A DNA stretch of 64,000 bases from JAEZKC01 sp046546375 (GTDB lineage: Bacteria; Fibrobacterota; Chitinivibrionia; Chitinivibrionales; Chitinispirillaceae), in assembly GCA_046546375.1 (NCBI GenBank), contig JBKGXV010000003.1:1-64000 (forward strand). Direction: 5' to 3'. Shown piece after piece: positions 62,937-64,000 of this stretch (position 1 is the first letter of the stretch; each line of letters opens with the position of its first letter). The position numbers and the translations under genes were made by a program. A model generated the notes under the pieces. It was not told the DNA's origin, made no database searches, and worked only from the letters and a program-made list of their open reading frames with translations.

Positions 62937-63281
62937 TTATTTTATTTCCTTACCGTTCTGTGAATTGTTTTCTTTAAGGCCTTTCAGCAGATTTTCCATC
63001 TCGGAGAGATACTTCTCAAGAGCGTTTCTGCCTTGTATTGTCAGGCAAACGGAGGTCTGTGGCTTGTTGCCGACAAATTCCTTTTTTATGATCACGTAGC
63101 CGCTTTTTTCGAGAGTTCTCAGCTGTACAGAAAGATTCCCCGCAGTCGTCTCGAGCATCTTCTGAAGCTCCTTGAAGGTTAGTTCGGGCTCCTCACTGCT
63201 GGCCAGACTTGTGAGCGTGAGCAGTCTTATCCTTTCGTGTATCACTTTGTCGGCAAGTATGCCGTTTTTTTGCTGCCGCAC
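62937..63281 (-). CDS. Winged-helix transcriptional regulator (MarR/ArsR-like)
   Basis: The 114-residue protein has a winged-helix core LTFKELQKMLETTAGNLSVQLRTLEKSGYVIIKKEFVGNKPQTSVCLTIQGRNALEKYL. This is close to the ArsR/PadR-like DNA-binding proteins often found beside such ABC operons. The GTG start has GGAG 8 nt upstream. It is second in the operon, and may control it through the palindrome at 63985-63999. Confidence 0.82.
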   Translation of the reverse strand: MRQQKNGILADKVIHERIRLLTLTSLASSEEPELTFKELQKMLETTAGNLSVQLRTLEKSGYVIIKKEFVGNKPQTSVCLTIQGRNALEKYLSEMENLLKGLKENNSQNGKEIK

Positions 63282-63283
63282 TT

Positions 63284-63964
63284 TCAGTTCTCCACATCAG
63301 TTGTTTTCTGTTTGGGCAAACTTGCCGATACACCGAAAATGAGCATCGCTGCTCCCATGGTGAGGATCAGCCCGAAATGGGGGCCAATTGATGGATAAGC
63401 GATCACAAAACAACCGCTCAGAAGCAGCCAGTACCCATCAAGCAGAAACACTCTCACCCTGAAAAGAACCCAGTAGAGAAGAAAGCTCAGCCCTATCCCC
63501 AAAGCCAAAACCGGTATTATGTACAAAACATGTCCACGCAGAAGAGAAATGGTACTGAAAAAAACAACCAGAGACCAGATGGCTATTTCAGTATGCGCGA
63601 TCCGGTGAGAGGAAATCTCTTTCATCACTTTGAAAATCGAAATATTCGGATCTATTCGGCGTGCTTCACTCAAGATTCCGCTGTTTTTGAGTATGCCGCC
63701 GGTAACAAAGGCCAAAACAACAGAAACGTAAAACAGTACCTTCACCCATTGAGGGGAATATGAAAAATCTCCATAATGAATCTGCAGTAAAAGGTGAATG
63801 AGGGTGAGGCCGATTATGGCAAACGCAGCAAACAGGGATGTGAACTGCAGGGTTTTGGTGAAGGTGATCTGTTGAAGGATAAGCCGGTTTTTCCGAATCG
63901 CTTTTTTCATCACGCCGATTTCATCGATGAATCTGCGTATTTGCTCTTGAGACAGCTGCTCCAT
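63284..63964 (-). CDS. Membrane protein of unknown function, first gene of the Lol-like operon
   Basis: A 226-residue protein with a charged N-terminus (EQIRRFIDEIGVMKKAIRKNR) and about six hydrophobic segments (LFAAFAIIGLTLIHLLL, VLFYVSVVLAFVTGGIL, WSLVVFFSTISLL, IIPVLALGIGLSFLLYWVLF, WLLLSGCFVIAYPSI, LILTMGAAMLIFG). No family recognised. It ends 2 nt before the regulator gene, so the two are coupled. GGGGG precedes the ATG. It may sense or relay a membrane state to the regulator. Confidence 0.8.
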   Translation of the reverse strand: MEQLSQEQIRRFIDEIGVMKKAIRKNRLILQQITFTKTLQFTSLFAAFAIIGLTLIHLLLQIHYGDFSYSPQWVKVLFYVSVVLAFVTGGILKNSGILSEARRIDPNISIFKVMKEISSHRIAHTEIAIWSLVVFFSTISLLRGHVLYIIPVLALGIGLSFLLYWVLFRVRVFLLDGYWLLLSGCFVIAYPSIGPHFGLILTMGAAMLIFGVSASLPKQKTTDVEN

Positions 63965-63984
63965 TGAGAAACCCCCATAAACTG

Positions 63985-63999
63985 GTTTATAGTATAAAC
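63985..63999 (-). promoter_or_regulatory. 15-bp palindrome over the promoter of the Lol-like operon
   Basis: GTTTATA G TATAAAC is a perfect 7-1-7 palindrome about 20 nt upstream of the first gene. On the minus strand it contains TATACT (AGTATA at 63991-63996 on the plus strand), a good minus-10. The regulator encoded two genes below is the natural candidate to bind it. The minus-35 lies outside the window. Confidence 0.55.
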
Positions 64000-64000
64000 T

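Noticed and set aside
1..64000. Search for CRISPR arrays, tRNA and rRNA genes, insertion sequences
   Set aside because: No regularly spaced repeats, no GTTCGANTC-type tRNA arms with matching stems, and no transposase other than the partial Rpn-like tail at the left edge.

Overview
The window is about 64 kb of bacterial chromosome, densely coded (about 58 genes), with no tRNA, rRNA, CRISPR array or intact insertion sequence that I could find. The gene set points to a Gram-negative, flagellated, diderm bacterium. It contains a SprA-type translocon of the type IX secretion system (T9SS), which is otherwise known mainly from Bacteroidota, together with FliS, a chemoreceptor remnant, several single-domain response regulators, LolA/LolCDE-like envelope genes and EF-P modified by EpmA/EpmB. 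SprA plus flagellar genes plus multi-cysteine FGE-domain proteins fits the Fibrobacterota (Chitinivibrionia/Chitinispirillia side) best. That placement is inferred from gene content only.

Layout. 1-5000: tail of an Rpn-like nuclease, then tilS, ftsH and folP. 5000-15000: an FGE-domain membrane protein abutting a 2071-codon sprA, then RNase G, rplU and rpmA, all on the plus strand. 15000-21500 (minus strand): O-antigen-ligase-like polymerase, a lipoprotein, a DegQ/HtrA protease and a divergent IMP dehydrogenase. 21500-29500: a small caspase/CHAT-like protein, a plus-strand trio ending in a Nudix protein, an ABC exporter, the LemA/M48 protease pair and a rhomboid protease. 29500-36700: PfkB kinase, a fused alpha-beta 2-oxoacid dehydrogenase E1 overlapping a lipoyl-domain/ketoacyl synthase III fusion, RadC, and a PaaK-like adenylating enzyme. 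36700-41200: fliS with a translationally coupled partner, an unknown gene, and the EF-P system (efp-epmA divergent from epmB). 41200-50700: housekeeping and stress genes, two receiver-only response regulators, a decayed chemoreceptor, a candidate small RNA, a ferritin-like protein, a Ski2-like helicase and a glycosyltransferase. 50700-64000: HrpA helicase, a third receiver protein, CutA, a DUF3108 protein, a Cys-rich small protein, GDP-mannose dehydratase, and a seven-gene minus-strand operon (membrane protein, winged-helix regulator, ABC ATPase, two FtsX-type permeases, LolA-like carrier, outer-membrane barrel).

The most unusual arrangement is the E1 plus lipoyl-KAS III pair (31035-34390). 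E1 would decarboxylate a 2-oxoacid and place the acyl group on a lipoyl domain that is covalently joined to a condensing enzyme with an intact Cys-His-Asn triad. This suggests direct priming of a fatty-acid- or polyketide-like chain without a free acyl-CoA. Other points worth a second look are a flagellin-tail-like protein coupled to FliS, an FGE-domain protein fused in transcription to SprA (compare GldK/PorK in known T9SS), a complete LolCDE/LolA/barrel cassette with its own regulator and a 15-bp palindrome over its promoter, and a dispersed hairpin family whose arms carry an extended Shine-Dalgarno sequence and its complement. Start codons GTG and TTG are common, and several starts below were moved to fit a ribosome binding site.
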